A DNA stretch of 64,000 nucleotides, taken from the NCBI RefSeq assembly GCF_014384705.1, contig NZ_JACRSN010000002.1:62001-126000 (forward strand), given 5' to 3'. The position numbers and the translations under genes were made by a program. The DNA is from Yeguia hominis. GTDB taxonomy: Bacteria > Bacillota > Clostridia > Oscillospirales > Acutalibacteraceae. Shown one piece after another: positions 40,859-49,952 of this stretch. The notes below the pieces were generated by a model. The model ran no database searches, was not told the DNA's origin, and saw nothing but the letters and a program-made list of their open reading frames with translations. The first letter of the stretch is position 1, and each line of letters opens with the position of its first letter.

Positions 40859-43069
40859 ATGGAAGAACATGCACGCTATCAGATGACCGGCTCAGTGGAA
40901 GAGCTGATCTTCCGAAATGAAAAAAACGGATATACGGTCGCAGAGCTTGCAGTGGGAGACGAACTCTACACGGTCATCGGGACGATGCCCGGTGTCCGTG
41001 TAGGGGAAACCATTACCGTGACAGGCGTCTGGACGCGGCATCCGAATTTCGGGGAGCAGTTCAAAGCGGATTCTGTAAAACGGGAACGCCCGGAAACTGC
41101 AGAAGCAATTTTAAAATATCTCAGCTCCGGCGCGGTCAAGGGCGTCGGAGCCAAAACGGCAGAAAAAATTGTCGCACTGTTCGGCGCGGACGCATTGCGG
41201 GTCATGGAGGAGGAGCCTCTGCGCCTGTGCCAGATCAAAGGGATAACCCGCGCCAAAGCGCAGAGCATCAGCACTGAGCTGCAGCGGGACAGCGGTTTGC
41301 GGGAAATGATGGTTTCTCTCGGGCGGTATGGAATTCATCCCAATGAGGCGGTGAAAATCTGGAAGCTTTACGGCAGTTCCTATGCAAGCCGCATGCAGGA
41401 GGATCCGTATTGTTTGTGCGAAGGCGGAATCGGGATCGATTTTCTTCGTGCGGATGAGATTGCAGCGATGATGGACAAGCCGCAGGAGGATCTGCACCGT
41501 GTGCGTGCAGGGCTGCTTTATGTTTTGCGCCATAATGCGGGAAACGGACACACCTGCCTGCCTGCACAGAAGCTGACCGCAACCGCGGCACGGCTCCTTG
41601 GTGTGGAAGAAACGCTGACAGCCGTGACGCTGGAGGAACTCAAAAACACGCAGACCGTTGTTTCTGCGGTATTTGCAGAAACGGAATATATCTACACCAT
41701 GCCGCTGTTTAAGGCGGAATCCTATATTGCACACCGGCTTCGGATGCATGTGCGCTACCCGGCAAGATCCATTTCCGGAATTGAAAACCATATTCGTGCG
41801 GTGGAAACGCGCACCGGGCTTTCCTATGCGCCGCAGCAAAAGGAGGCGATCCGGGAAGCGCTTGGAAAGGGCCTTTTGCTGCTGACCGGCGGACCGGGTA
41901 CCGGAAAAACGACAACGCTGCAAGCGATGATTTCCATTTTGAAGGAAAAAGGGGAAACGGTTCTTTTGGCGGCGCCGACCGGACGGGCTGCCAAACGGAT
42001 GAGCGAGCTGACCGGAGAGGAAGCGAAAACAATCCACCGGCTGCTGCAGGTGGAATGGGATGCAGACGACCGGCCGACCTTTGCCAAAAACGAGAAAAAC
42101 CTGCTGGAGTGCGACGCGCTGGTGATCGATGAGCTCTCTATGGTGGACGTTCTGCTGTTTGAAAGCCTGCTTCGCGCGGTGCCGCTTGGATGCCGGTTAA
42201 TTTTGGTTGGGGATCAGGATCAGCTGCCTTCTGTCGGTCCCGGAAATATTGCAGGCGATCTGCTAACAGCCGGAATTTTGCCGACGGTACAGCTGACGGA
42301 AGTGTTCCGACAGGCGATGGAAAGCCTGATTGTCACGAATGCCCACCGCATCGTGCAGGGCGAGATGCCGGTGCTGAATGTAAAAGATCGGGACTTCTTT
42401 TTCCTGCCCATGCGTACAGCGGGCGGAATCACGGAATTGATTCTGGAACTTTGTGAAAAGCGGCTTCCGGGACGGTATGGGTTTTCACCGCTCTGGGATA
42501 TCCAGGTGCTTTCTCCGAGCCGAAAAGGAGACTTGGGTACGCAAGAACTGAACCGCCGGCTGCAGGCGGTTTTGAATCCGGCATCTCCGGAAAAAAAGGA
42601 AGTGCAGGCCGGCGGGACTCTTCTGCGCGAAGGGGACAAGGTGATTCAAATCCGAAATAACTACCAGCAGCCCTGGGTACGGACGGATGAAACCTCCGGC
42701 GAAGGCGTTTTTAACGGCGATATCGGTGTAGTTCTGGAGATTGACCGACGCGGCGGAACCGTGACGGTGCAGATGGATGATAAACTGGTGCCGTATGATT
42801 TTGAATTGCTCTCCGAACTGGAACTTGCCTATGCGCTGACGGTACATAAAAGCCAGGGCAGTGAATTCAGCGCGGTGGTGATGCCGATGTATCCCGGACC
42901 GAAACAGCTTGCGTACCGGAATTTACTATATACGGCCATTACGCGCGCAAAGTCGCTTTTGATTTTGGCTGGGCAGGAACAGGTCGTGGCCAATATGGTG
43001 GAAAACGACCGGAAAACCCGCCGGTATACCGGACTTTCGTACATGCTGTGCGGAGGTGAGGGCAAATGA
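40859..43069 (+). CDS. recD2: RecD2-type 5'-3' DNA helicase
   Basis: An SF1B helicase of 736 residues not associated with RecBC. It has an N-terminal OB-like region (VEELIFRNEKNGYTVAEL), helix-hairpin-helix segments (GVGAKTAEKI), the Walker A LTGGPGTGKTTTL near residue 345, Walker B VIDELSMVD, QLPSVGPGN, and the C-terminal LAYALTVHKSQGSEF and YTAITRAK. RecD2 is implicated in replication and mismatch repair in Firmicutes. The frame is open upstream to 40796, but AGGGGAA precedes ATG 40859. It overlaps comF by four bases. Confidence 0.95.
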   Translation: MEEHARYQMTGSVEELIFRNEKNGYTVAELAVGDELYTVIGTMPGVRVGETITVTGVWTRHPNFGEQFKADSVKRERPETAEAILKYLSSGAVKGVGAKTAEKIVALFGADALRVMEEEPLRLCQIKGITRAKAQSISTELQRDSGLREMMVSLGRYGIHPNEAVKIWKLYGSSYASRMQEDPYCLCEGGIGIDFLRADEIAAMMDKPQEDLHRVRAGLLYVLRHNAGNGHTCLPAQKLTATAARLLGVEETLTAVTLEELKNTQTVVSAVFAETEYIYTMPLFKAESYIAHRLRMHVRYPARSISGIENHIRAVETRTGLSYAPQQKEAIREALGKGLLLLTGGPGTGKTTTLQAMISILKEKGETVLLAAPTGRAAKRMSELTGEEAKTIHRLLQVEWDADDRPTFAKNEKNLLECDALVIDELSMVDVLLFESLLRAVPLGCRLILVGDQDQLPSVGPGNIAGDLLTAGILPTVQLTEVFRQAMESLIVTNAHRIVQGEMPVLNVKDRDFFFLPMRTAGGITELILELCEKRLPGRYGFSPLWDIQVLSPSRKGDLGTQELNRRLQAVLNPASPEKKEVQAGGTLLREGDKVIQIRNNYQQPWVRTDETSGEGVFNGDIGVVLEIDRRGGTVTVQMDDKLVPYDFELLSELELAYALTVHKSQGSEFSAVVMPMYPGPKQLAYRNLLYTAITRAKSLLILAGQEQVVANMVENDRKTRRYTGLSYMLCGGEGK

Positions 43070-43749
43070 ACTGGAAAAAGATTTTCCGCGCTCTTTTGGC
43101 GCTGCTGTACCCGCCGCGCTGCATGTTTTGCGGAAAGCGGGTTTCGTCTGAGCTGCAGGCCTGTCCGGACTGTGAAAAGGAAGTCTTTCCCGATCCTGTT
43201 TTCTTTCAGCTGCCCATGCACAGGCAAGTTGTATACGGAATGGCCCCCGGTACCTATCAGGGCGGCTTGAGGAGGGCGCTGATCCAGTTTAAGTTTTATG
43301 GCCGGCGAGAATATGCGCCGTATTTTGCGGACAAAATGGCAGAAGCAGTTCAAAAAAGCGGGTTTTTGGACCGTGTTTCGGTTGTAACGGACGTTCCGCT
43401 GTCGCGGAAACGGCTTCTTTCGCGCGGGTACAATCAATCAGCGCTGCTTGCAAAATCGATTGCGAAAAAGCTGGGGCTGCCTTATGAAGAAACGCTCGAA
43501 AAAATCCGGGACAATCTTCCGCAGCATCAACTCGGCGTGGAGGACCGGCGAAAAAATGTCCGACAGGTTTATCATCTGCGGGATCGGGCGTCGGTAGACG
43601 GAAAGCGGTATCTGCTGGTCGATGACATTGTCACGACCGGTGAAACGCTTTCAGAATGCACCCGGACGCTCTTTTCCGGCGGTGCGGCAGGCGTCGTCTG
43701 TTTGGCCACCGCAAAGGCGGGGAAAAAGCCGCATCGGATTTCAGAATAG
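43066..43749 (+). CDS. comFC: ComF-family phosphoribosyltransferase-like protein
   Basis: 227 residues. A four-Cys zinc finger occupies the N-terminus (CMFCGKRV then CPDCEKEV). The C-terminal phosphoribosyltransferase domain has LLVDDIVTTGETL, the PRPP loop. ComFC proteins are needed for DNA uptake in competent bacteria, though many carriers are not known to be competent. ATGA overlap with recD2 indicates translational coupling. Confidence 0.92.
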   Translation: MNWKKIFRALLALLYPPRCMFCGKRVSSELQACPDCEKEVFPDPVFFQLPMHRQVVYGMAPGTYQGGLRRALIQFKFYGRREYAPYFADKMAEAVQKSGFLDRVSVVTDVPLSRKRLLSRGYNQSALLAKSIAKKLGLPYEETLEKIRDNLPQHQLGVEDRRKNVRQVYHLRDRASVDGKRYLLVDDIVTTGETLSECTRTLFSGGAAGVVCLATAKAGKKPHRISE

Positions 43750-43752
43750 GGA

Positions 43753-43781
43753 TTGTAAAATTGCTGTCAATGTTATATAAT
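43753..43781 (+). promoter_or_regulatory. Promoter for mreB
   Basis: TTGTAA (43753-43758), 17 bases, TATAAT (43776-43781), starting four bases after the comF stop. Confidence 0.7.
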
Positions 43782-43845
43782 TATTCTGAGAAGTCGCATG
43801 AAACCGGGCAAAAAAGGCGCAAAGGCAGACTGGAAGTGATCGTTC

Positions 43846-44871
43846 GTGTTAGGTTCGGATATGGCGGTTGACCTGGGGACGTCAACCATTAAAATTTATC
43901 TTGACGGCAAAGGGGTCGTCGTGAATGAACCCGCAATTGTCGTGCATAATACCGTGAATGATGAAATTGTCGCTATCGGACATGAAGCATTTGCCATGCT
44001 GGGAAAAACATCGGATAAGCTGGAAGTGATCAACCCGCTGTCCAACGGTGTTATTTCCGATTTTGGAATGGCACAGGTGATTTTGAATCATTATTTAAAG
44101 CAGCTCAATTTAAATAAAGTCTTTATGCCGCGGGTTGTTGTTTCGGTTCCCTGCGGTGTGACAGAGGTCGAAAAACGGGCGGTGGTGGACGCAATCAACA
44201 GTTGCGGCGTCCGAAAGATCAGCCTGCTTGAAGAACCGATTGCCGCTGCGCTCGGCGCGGGTGTCGATATCGGGACACCGCGGGGCTGTATGGTTGTCGA
44301 TATCGGCGGCGGTACAACCAATATTGGTGTCATTTCTCTGTGCGATATCGCGGTTTCCACCTCGATGCGGATTGCAGGGGATACCTTTGACGACAGCATC
44401 ATCCGGTACGTCCGGCGGAAATATAATCTGGTCATCGGCAAACGGACGGCGGAGGAAATCAAGGTGGCGGTCGGCTGCGCGTATCCGCGCAAAGAGCTGA
44501 TTCGGCACTGTGTAAAAGGCCGCAACGCGCTGACGGGTCTTCCGCAGTGGGCGGATCTTTCCTGTGATGAGATGCTGGAGGCAATGATTACGCCCGCGAT
44601 GCGGATTGTCCGGGCGATTCAGTCCATTTTGGAACAGACGCCGCCGGAGCTCATCGGGGACATCTATGCAGACGGCATTATTCTGACTGGCGGATCGGCG
44701 GAAATCTATGGTTTGGATGTTCTGATTGCGAAAAAAACGCGGGTGCCGGTTGTGGTTGCGGAAGATCCCGTAACCTGTGTGGTTCGCGGTGCGGGCAAGG
44801 CAATTCAGTTTTTGGATTCGCCGGAGGATCATGGCTACGGTTCTCTAAACCCGCTTACGGATGCATATTGA
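43846..44871 (+). CDS. mreB: MreB/Mbl-family actin-like cell-shape protein
   Basis: 341 residues. Phosphate 1 motif is VDLGTSTIKIY, phosphate 2 is VVDIGGGTTNIGV, and the adenosine motif is LTGGSAEIYGLD. It forms membrane-bound filaments guiding lateral wall synthesis. The start is GTG 43846 with GGAAG nine bases upstream; the alternative, ATG 43861, would remove V-L-G-S-D. No mreC or mreD follows, so it may be an Mbl- or MreBH-type paralog. Confidence 0.92.
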   Translation: MLGSDMAVDLGTSTIKIYLDGKGVVVNEPAIVVHNTVNDEIVAIGHEAFAMLGKTSDKLEVINPLSNGVISDFGMAQVILNHYLKQLNLNKVFMPRVVVSVPCGVTEVEKRAVVDAINSCGVRKISLLEEPIAAALGAGVDIGTPRGCMVVDIGGGTTNIGVISLCDIAVSTSMRIAGDTFDDSIIRYVRRKYNLVIGKRTAEEIKVAVGCAYPRKELIRHCVKGRNALTGLPQWADLSCDEMLEAMITPAMRIVRAIQSILEQTPPELIGDIYADGIILTGGSAEIYGLDVLIAKKTRVPVVVAEDPVTCVVRGAGKAIQFLDSPEDHGYGSLNPLTDAY

Positions 44872-44899
44872 TTCGCGCAGAGTCCTTCTATGAAAGAAA

Positions 44900-44940
44900 A
44901 ATGCCTGCCGTCTTTCAGGCGGACGGGCATTCTTGTTTCT
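44900..44940 (+). terminator. Probable terminator after mreB
   Basis: AATGCC (44900-44905) pairs with GGCATT (44926-44931), with an inner GCCG/CGGAC part imperfectly paired, then TCTTGTTTCT. Imperfect stem. Confidence 0.55.
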
Positions 44941-45065
44941 ATTGAGAGGCATTTCGGGGACGGCAAACTGCAAAATGCGGAGACCCCTGAATGGGGTTTC
45001 AGTTTGGCTGTGTCCCTATATCAAGTTGGGATGGAATACTTTATACAAATCGGCAGGAGGCGAAC

Positions 45066-45695
45066 ATGGACAGATTTTTTGACGAAATTGATATGCGGAT
45101 CATTATGGTGTCCAAGGAACTGTTCTTACAGCAGGGCATTGCGCAGACGGAGATGAAGGTGATTGCCGAACGCTCCGGAATCAGCCGCAGAACACTTTAC
45201 CGCAGATTTTCCAGTAAGGACAGTATTGCGCTCTATGTGACGTCGGAGGTCATCCGTGAGCTCAATGCGCTCCCGCCGCGGGATTCGTTTGATAAAGAAA
45301 AAAACGGGTTTGAAAAGTATGCGGCCTGTATGCGAATTACCTGTCAAAATTATATTTCCAATATGGAAAAAATCCGTTTGCTGGACGAATTTGACCAGCG
45401 CTTTGTTGGGCCGTATCCACAGGACGGCGCTGCTGAAGATTTTGTCAAATACAATCAAAAAGGGGAAACCTCCCGATATATCAAGATGGACTTTTTTACG
45501 GAAGGAATTGCAGACGGCTCGATCCGCCCGTTTGAAAATGTCGATTTTATGTGCCGGTGCATCGATCATGAGCTGATTGCGATTTGTGAACGCATTCTGC
45601 CGCGTGAACATCATTTTATTCGGGAACATGGGTATTCCGAAGAATTTATTTGGCAGACCTTTGATATGATTTTAAATTATATTCAGGCAAAATAG
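45066..45695 (+). CDS. TetR-family transcriptional regulator
   Basis: 209 residues. The N-terminal helix-turn-helix is ELFLQQGIAQTEMKVIAERSGISRRTLYRRFSSKDSI (split: QTEMKVIAERSGISRRTLYR is the core, about 20-45). The C-terminal ligand domain shows no specific signature. The frame is open from 44991, but GGAGG lies just before ATG 45066. No efflux pump or enzyme adjoins, so the target is unknown. Confidence 0.88.
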   Translation: MDRFFDEIDMRIIMVSKELFLQQGIAQTEMKVIAERSGISRRTLYRRFSSKDSIALYVTSEVIRELNALPPRDSFDKEKNGFEKYAACMRITCQNYISNMEKIRLLDEFDQRFVGPYPQDGAAEDFVKYNQKGETSRYIKMDFFTEGIADGSIRPFENVDFMCRCIDHELIAICERILPREHHFIREHGYSEEFIWQTFDMILNYIQAK

Positions 45696-45762
45696 GCGCT
45701 TCTCCTTTTTAGAGAGGTTTTACGAAGAACTTAGAGTTTATAGACCGGAGGAACTTCGCGTT

Positions 45763-46617
45763 TTGATACAGAAAAACAGACAAAAGCGCGCGCTGGCCAT
45801 TCACGATATCTCCTGTATCGGGCGATGCTCCATCACCGTTGCGCTGCCCATCCTTTCTGCAGCCGGGATCAACACGGGCGTCCTGCCGACGGCTGTGCTT
45901 TCTACACACACCGGCGGATTTTCGGGGTATACTTACCGGGATCTGACCGAGGATCTTGCGCCGATTGCGGCGCACTGGAAGTCGTTGGGACTTTCTTTTG
46001 ACGCGCTGTATAGCGGGTTTCTCGGCTCATATCAGCAGATTGACCGGATTGCGGAGCTGTTCCGCGCATTCCGGACAAAGGACAATTTGATTTTGGTCGA
46101 TCCGGTTATGGGGGATAACGGCGCATTTTATGCTGTCTATTCGGAACGGATGGCACAGGAGATGCGAAAACTCTGTGCGATGGCGGACCTAATTGTGCCG
46201 AATTGTACGGAAGCGGCATTTCTGCTTGATCGGCCTTACCATGTTCCGTGTACCGAAGCGGAAACGCGGGAGCTGCTTTTGGCGCTGACGGAACTGGGGG
46301 CGCCGTGTGTCGTTTTGACCGGCGTATCGCTGCAGGCGGGCCGTTTGGGGGCGGCTTGCTACGATAAGAGAATAGACCGTTTTGTTTATACGGATGCTCC
46401 TTATGTGGAAGGCTTTTTTCACGGCACAGGAGATCTGTTTTCCAGCGCATTGCTTGCGGCGCTTTTAAACGATTTCTCTTTGGAAAAAGCCCTTTCGGTT
46501 GCAGTACGCTATACGCACCGTTGCATTGAATATACGGTGGAGGAAGGACAAGAAGCGCGGTTTGGGCCATGCTTTGAACGCGCGACGCCGTTCCTTTTGG
46601 AATTATTACAAAAATAG
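45763..46617 (+). CDS. Pyridoxal/pyridoxamine kinase (PdxY type)
   Basis: Salvage kinase for vitamin B6, 284 residues, ribokinase fold. It has HDISCIGRCSITVALPIL at the N-terminus, DPVMGDNGAFY in the middle and GTGDLFSSAL as the C-terminal catalytic motif (GTGD with Asp as base). The start is TTG 45763, 11 bases after CCGGAGG; no better ATG exists upstream. The adjacent cysK product uses the cofactor this enzyme helps make. Confidence 0.88.
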   Translation: MIQKNRQKRALAIHDISCIGRCSITVALPILSAAGINTGVLPTAVLSTHTGGFSGYTYRDLTEDLAPIAAHWKSLGLSFDALYSGFLGSYQQIDRIAELFRAFRTKDNLILVDPVMGDNGAFYAVYSERMAQEMRKLCAMADLIVPNCTEAAFLLDRPYHVPCTEAETRELLLALTELGAPCVVLTGVSLQAGRLGAACYDKRIDRFVYTDAPYVEGFFHGTGDLFSSALLAALLNDFSLEKALSVAVRYTHRCIEYTVEEGQEARFGPCFERATPFLLELLQK

Positions 46618-46730
46618 GAAAAGACCGTCCTTTGCGCGCTGCCTCTTGGCGGCGGACAGGCGGCTTTTTGTGTTTTGACTGCGATTTTCGGAATAAAACC
46701 AGTATTTAACAGGATGCTTGCCGGAAAATC

Positions 46731-46759
46731 TTGACTTTAACCGGCGAGCATGATAAGTT
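46731..46759 (+). promoter_or_regulatory. Probable cysK promoter and leader hairpin
   Basis: TTGACT (46731-46736), 17 bases, TAAGTT (46754-46759) with an extended TGA. The leader that follows contains a bulged hairpin (TGCCCTGCTGTC about 46766-46777 with GACAGGGCA about 46791-46799). Confidence 0.55.
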
Positions 46760-46843
46760 TGTACGGTGCCCTGCTGTCGCAAGGGGGAAGGACAGGGCAT
46801 AGACTGAGAATAGGAACATTTGTCAACGCAGGGGGACATATAA

Positions 46844-47773
46844 ATGATTTACAATCATGTATTGGAAGCAATTGGACACACACCGCTGATCCGCCTGGGC
46901 CGGATGGTAAAGCCCGGATCAGCACAAATTTTGGTAAAATATGAGGGACTGAATGTCGGAGGCTCCATTAAGACCCGAACCGCGCTGAATATGATTGAAG
47001 AAGGAGAAAAAGCCGGCCGGATCCACCCGGATACCGTGATTGTGGAGCCGACCAGCGGAAATCAGGGAATCGGTCTTGCGCTGGTGGGTGCGATCCGCGG
47101 ATATAAGACGATCATTATTATGCCGGACTCGGTCAGCCCGGAGCGCCGCAGGCTTGTCGAACACTACGGCGCAGAGGTTCGTCTGGTTCATGACGACGGC
47201 AACATCGGCGACTGCATTGCGCGCTGCCGTGCGCTGGCGGATGAACTTGCGGCGAACGATCCGCACGTATATGTTCCGGAGCAGTTTTCCAACCCGGCAA
47301 ACCCGCAGGTTCACCGGCTGCATACGGCGTTGGAAATTCTGGAACAGGCAGCCTGCCCGATTGACGGATTCTGTTCCGGGGTCGGAACCGGCGGGACGAT
47401 TTCCGGTGTCGGCGAGGTCTTAAAGGCGCATAACCCCAAGACGGTGATTTGGGCAGTGGAACCGGAGCATGCGGCCATTCTGGCGGGCGGCAATATCGGC
47501 ACGCACCTGCAGATGGGAATTGGAGATGGACTGATTCCGGATAATCTCAACCAGTCGATTTATGACAAGGTTTATATTGTAACAGATGAAGAAGCCATCC
47601 AGACAGCCAAGGACTTGGCACGGCTGGAAGGCCTGATGTGCGGTATTTCCAGCGGAACCAACGTGGCGGCTGCCTTAAAATTGGCAGAAGTTCTGGGAGA
47701 AGGAAAAACCGTTGTCACGATTCTGCCGGATACTGCCGAGCGCTATTTCAGCACGCCGCTGTTTGAAGACTGA
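46844..47773 (+). CDS. cysK: Cysteine synthase-family PLP enzyme
   Basis: 309 residues, fold type II PLP enzyme that makes cysteine from O-acetylserine and sulfide. The PLP lysine lies in GGSIKTRTAL (about residue 43). The substrate loop reads TSGNQGIGLA, with Gln where most family members have Thr. The phosphate-binding loop is GVGTGGTISGV. The rest (MGIGDGLIPDNLN) is typical. The Thr-to-Gln change may mark a subfamily, so a related activity such as cystathionine beta-synthase cannot be excluded. GGGGGA precedes ATG 46844. Its stop overlaps the next ATG as TGATG. Confidence 0.87.
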   Translation: MIYNHVLEAIGHTPLIRLGRMVKPGSAQILVKYEGLNVGGSIKTRTALNMIEEGEKAGRIHPDTVIVEPTSGNQGIGLALVGAIRGYKTIIIMPDSVSPERRRLVEHYGAEVRLVHDDGNIGDCIARCRALADELAANDPHVYVPEQFSNPANPQVHRLHTALEILEQAACPIDGFCSGVGTGGTISGVGEVLKAHNPKTVIWAVEPEHAAILAGGNIGTHLQMGIGDGLIPDNLNQSIYDKVYIVTDEEAIQTAKDLARLEGLMCGISSGTNVAAALKLAEVLGEGKTVVTILPDTAERYFSTPLFED

Positions 47774-48276
47774 TGGAATACACGCGGGTTATTCACCCGC
47801 TTGCACCGATTTTTGACCGGAATTCCCGGGTGCTGCTGTTAGGCTCTATGCCGTCTCCGAAATCTCGAGAACTGGGATTTTACTATGCACATCCGCAAAA
47901 TCGGTTTTGGCGGGTTCTTTCCGGTGTTTTTCAGGAGGAAATCCGGGCGGATACCGCCTCGCGTACGGCGTTTTTGCTCCGGCACGGAATTGCGCTTTGG
48001 GATGTTCTGCACGATTGTGAAATTGCAGGCGCCGGGGACCAGTCGATCCGCATTCCACAGGCCAATGACCTTTTGCCGATTTTGCAGCAGACAGAAATCC
48101 GTTCGGTTTTTACAACCGGCTCCAAAGCGGGACAGCTTTATGAAAGACTCTGCTTTCCGCAGACCGGCATTCACGCAAGGGTGCTGCCTTCGACCAGTCC
48201 GGCAAACTGCCGGTATTCGTTGGAGGCGCTGATTTCTGCCTACAGGGCCCTTTTGGAAGATGGAGAGACTTGCTGA
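47773..48276 (+). CDS. DNA-deoxyinosine/uracil glycosylase (UDG superfamily family 6, HDG type)
   Basis: 167 residues. The active-site motif GSMPSPKSRELGFYYAHPQN is that of hypoxanthine-DNA glycosylases, in which Asn after the HPQ turn is catalytic. LPSTSPAN near the C-terminus is the second motif. It removes deaminated adenine or related bases from DNA. It shares one base with the cysK stop, so it is translated as a coupled pair with a metabolic gene, an uncommon arrangement. Confidence 0.88.
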   Translation: MEYTRVIHPLAPIFDRNSRVLLLGSMPSPKSRELGFYYAHPQNRFWRVLSGVFQEEIRADTASRTAFLLRHGIALWDVLHDCEIAGAGDQSIRIPQANDLLPILQQTEIRSVFTTGSKAGQLYERLCFPQTGIHARVLPSTSPANCRYSLEALISAYRALLEDGETC

Positions 48277-48650
48277 TTTGCCCGGTGGTGCAAACTTGCA
48301 CGCAGCAAACACTTTTTAGGTCAATGACAGCAGGTCGATGGGATCGCCGAAAATTGTGACAGACCATTTTGCAGTCCTTTTGCAAACCAGGCAGAAAACG
48401 CTTTCTGAAACGATTCCGTTCGTACCGTTTGGGTTTTGTGACCGGCGGTTTGGTTAGCGGTTTTATTTTTTGACTTCGGCGGGGCTTGGTTGGCGGCCGT
48501 TTTTGAAAACGGGGGCAGGAACGCGCAGCGGTTCAGCACGCAGCTTTGAAAATTTGGCAGAGAAGAGAGAACCGACCTTGCGGCGGACAATCGCTTTTTC
48601 GGCAGACTCGCATGGGAATCTTCCTGTCTTGAATAAAAAACGCAAAAATA
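48277..48650. other. Gap without a recognisable gene
   Basis: About 370 bases between convergent units. Frames such as 48321-48668 minus (Ser/Lys/Ala-rich) and 48470-49468 plus lack domains and good ribosome-binding sites. It contains an imperfect CCGTTTTTGAAAACGGG dyad near 48499. I see no terminator for the glycosylase gene. Confidence 0.5.
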
Positions 48651-48708
48651 AAAAGCAAAAATCCGCAACGGCCGGAAGAAAGTGGCACGCTTACGGGTTT
48701 TTGCTTTT
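48651..48708 (-). terminator. Long-loop terminator after the minus-strand SDR gene
   Basis: AAAAGCAAAAATCCG (48651-48665) pairs with CGGGTTTTTGCTTTT (48694-48708), 15 bp with one wobble and a 28-base loop. On the minus strand it is followed by a T-rich tract (TATTTTTGC). Confidence 0.75.
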
Positions 48709-48733
48709 TTGTATGTTTATGGGTTTCGAAAGA

Positions 48734-49450
48734 TTACCAGGGCAGAGGTTTGCGGGTGTGTTCCATATAAGTGATGTTGTCCGGGAAATTCGGCGCATCA
48801 AGCGCGATGGCGACAATATCCTCGGCACTTTTTTCCGGAGAAACCGAAAGATCTGTCATTTGCGCGGCAAGTGCGCCGCCCATCACGGTGCGCATCCAGC
48901 CCGGATGCAGGTTGACCACTTTGACCTGCCGTTCGGCAAGCTCGTTGGAAAGAATTTTTGCGCCCATGTTCATCGCGGCTTTGGACATGCAGTATGCATA
49001 TTCCTGTTTCCGCTCGCTGGCGCCAACACTGCCTGCTTCGGAAGAAATATTGATGATGACGGAACCGGGATGAAATGCGTCCCAGAGTCCTTTGCAGACA
49101 CGGAGCGCACCGACCGCATTGATGTTGTACATGTCCAGAAAGGTATCCATATTGGTTTCCCTGAGCGGAACTTTGTCCTCGAACCGGTAGATGCCGGCAA
49201 TGTTATAGAGAAGATCAATCTGGTTTGCCTGCTTAAAAAATGCTTTGCAGGCGGCCTCAACCGATTCCGTAGAGCCGATGTCACAGGCCGTAACCGTGAT
49301 CTGCTCCGGATGTGCGTCTGCAAGTGTCTGCAATTCATCCGTGATCCGGTAATCCTGCGCAAAAATCCGGTCGCCCATAGAAAGATGCCGCTGCAGGACG
49401 CAAAATCCGAGACCGCGTCCGCATCCGGAAATAAAAACTGTTTTGTTCAA
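48734..49450 (-). CDS. SDR-family oxidoreductase
   Basis: 238 residues. It has the nucleotide-binding SGCGRGLG at residues 9-16, NIAG in place of the usual NNAG, Ser in INISSEAGS, and Tyr-x3-Lys in YAYCMSKAA. The C-terminal GWMRTVMGG is typical of carbonyl reductases of the sniffer/C-factor type. Last gene of a unit with two VOC proteins, 31 bases downstream of the nearer one, so it may act on the same unknown compound. Confidence 0.86.
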   Translation of the reverse strand: MNKTVFISGCGRGLGFCVLQRHLSMGDRIFAQDYRITDELQTLADAHPEQITVTACDIGSTESVEAACKAFFKQANQIDLLYNIAGIYRFEDKVPLRETNMDTFLDMYNINAVGALRVCKGLWDAFHPGSVIINISSEAGSVGASERKQEYAYCMSKAAMNMGAKILSNELAERQVKVVNLHPGWMRTVMGGALAAQMTDLSVSPEKSAEDIVAIALDAPNFPDNITYMEHTRKPLPW

Positions 49451-49481
49451 GTTGTAGCCTCCGTTTAAAAATGACTGGAAT

Positions 49482-49934
49482 TTAGTCGTTCTCCAAAAAT
49501 TCCAGAATGATTTTCAGGCTGCCGAGTGCGTCAAGATAGGCATATCGCCCGCCGGTATATTCTCCCTTTTGCAGGACGGAAAATCCGAGCTTTTCACAAG
49601 CTTCCAGATTACCGGCCATGTTTTTGACGCCGAACGAAATGTGATGCAGCCCTTCACCGTCACGGTCGAGACATTCGCGCCAGATAGACGGCGTATCGTC
49701 TGCCGGCTGGATGATTTCGACCTGAATGTTTTCAAAATCAAAAAATGCCTGATATAAAAGCCCCTCGCAGGGTTTTCCGCGATAAACGGCCTGCGATTTT
49801 TCGTATCCGGGAGAAACTTCGATTTCCGGGACCGGTACCTGTAGGAAGTCGGCCCATTTTTTCGCAGTGGCACGAACGTCGTGCGACAGAATGCCGATCT
49901 GGATCACCCGACTTCCATCCATTTTGGGTTCCAT
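49482..49934 (-). CDS. VOC-family (glyoxalase-fold) protein, copy 2
   Basis: 150 residues, one pair of beta-alpha-beta-beta-beta modules. Candidate metal ligands are His in IGILSHD, Glu in ENIQVEIIQP, His in GLHHISFG and Glu in LKIILEFLEND. This resembles methylmalonyl-CoA epimerase-like and lactoylglutathione lyase-like VOC proteins. Substrate unknown. It is a clear paralog of the next gene upstream; a shared ribosome-binding pattern (GGAGGGAAAC) precedes both. Confidence 0.85.
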   Translation of the reverse strand: MEPKMDGSRVIQIGILSHDVRATAKKWADFLQVPVPEIEVSPGYEKSQAVYRGKPCEGLLYQAFFDFENIQVEIIQPADDTPSIWRECLDRDGEGLHHISFGVKNMAGNLEACEKLGFSVLQKGEYTGGRYAYLDALGSLKIILEFLEND

Positions 49935-49952
49935 GTTGTTTCCCTCCTGATT

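Noticed and set aside
48470..49468. A plus-strand open frame overlapping the SDR gene
   Set aside because: Its 3' two thirds is antisense to the SDR and its 5' part has no recognisable sequence; no ribosome-binding site.
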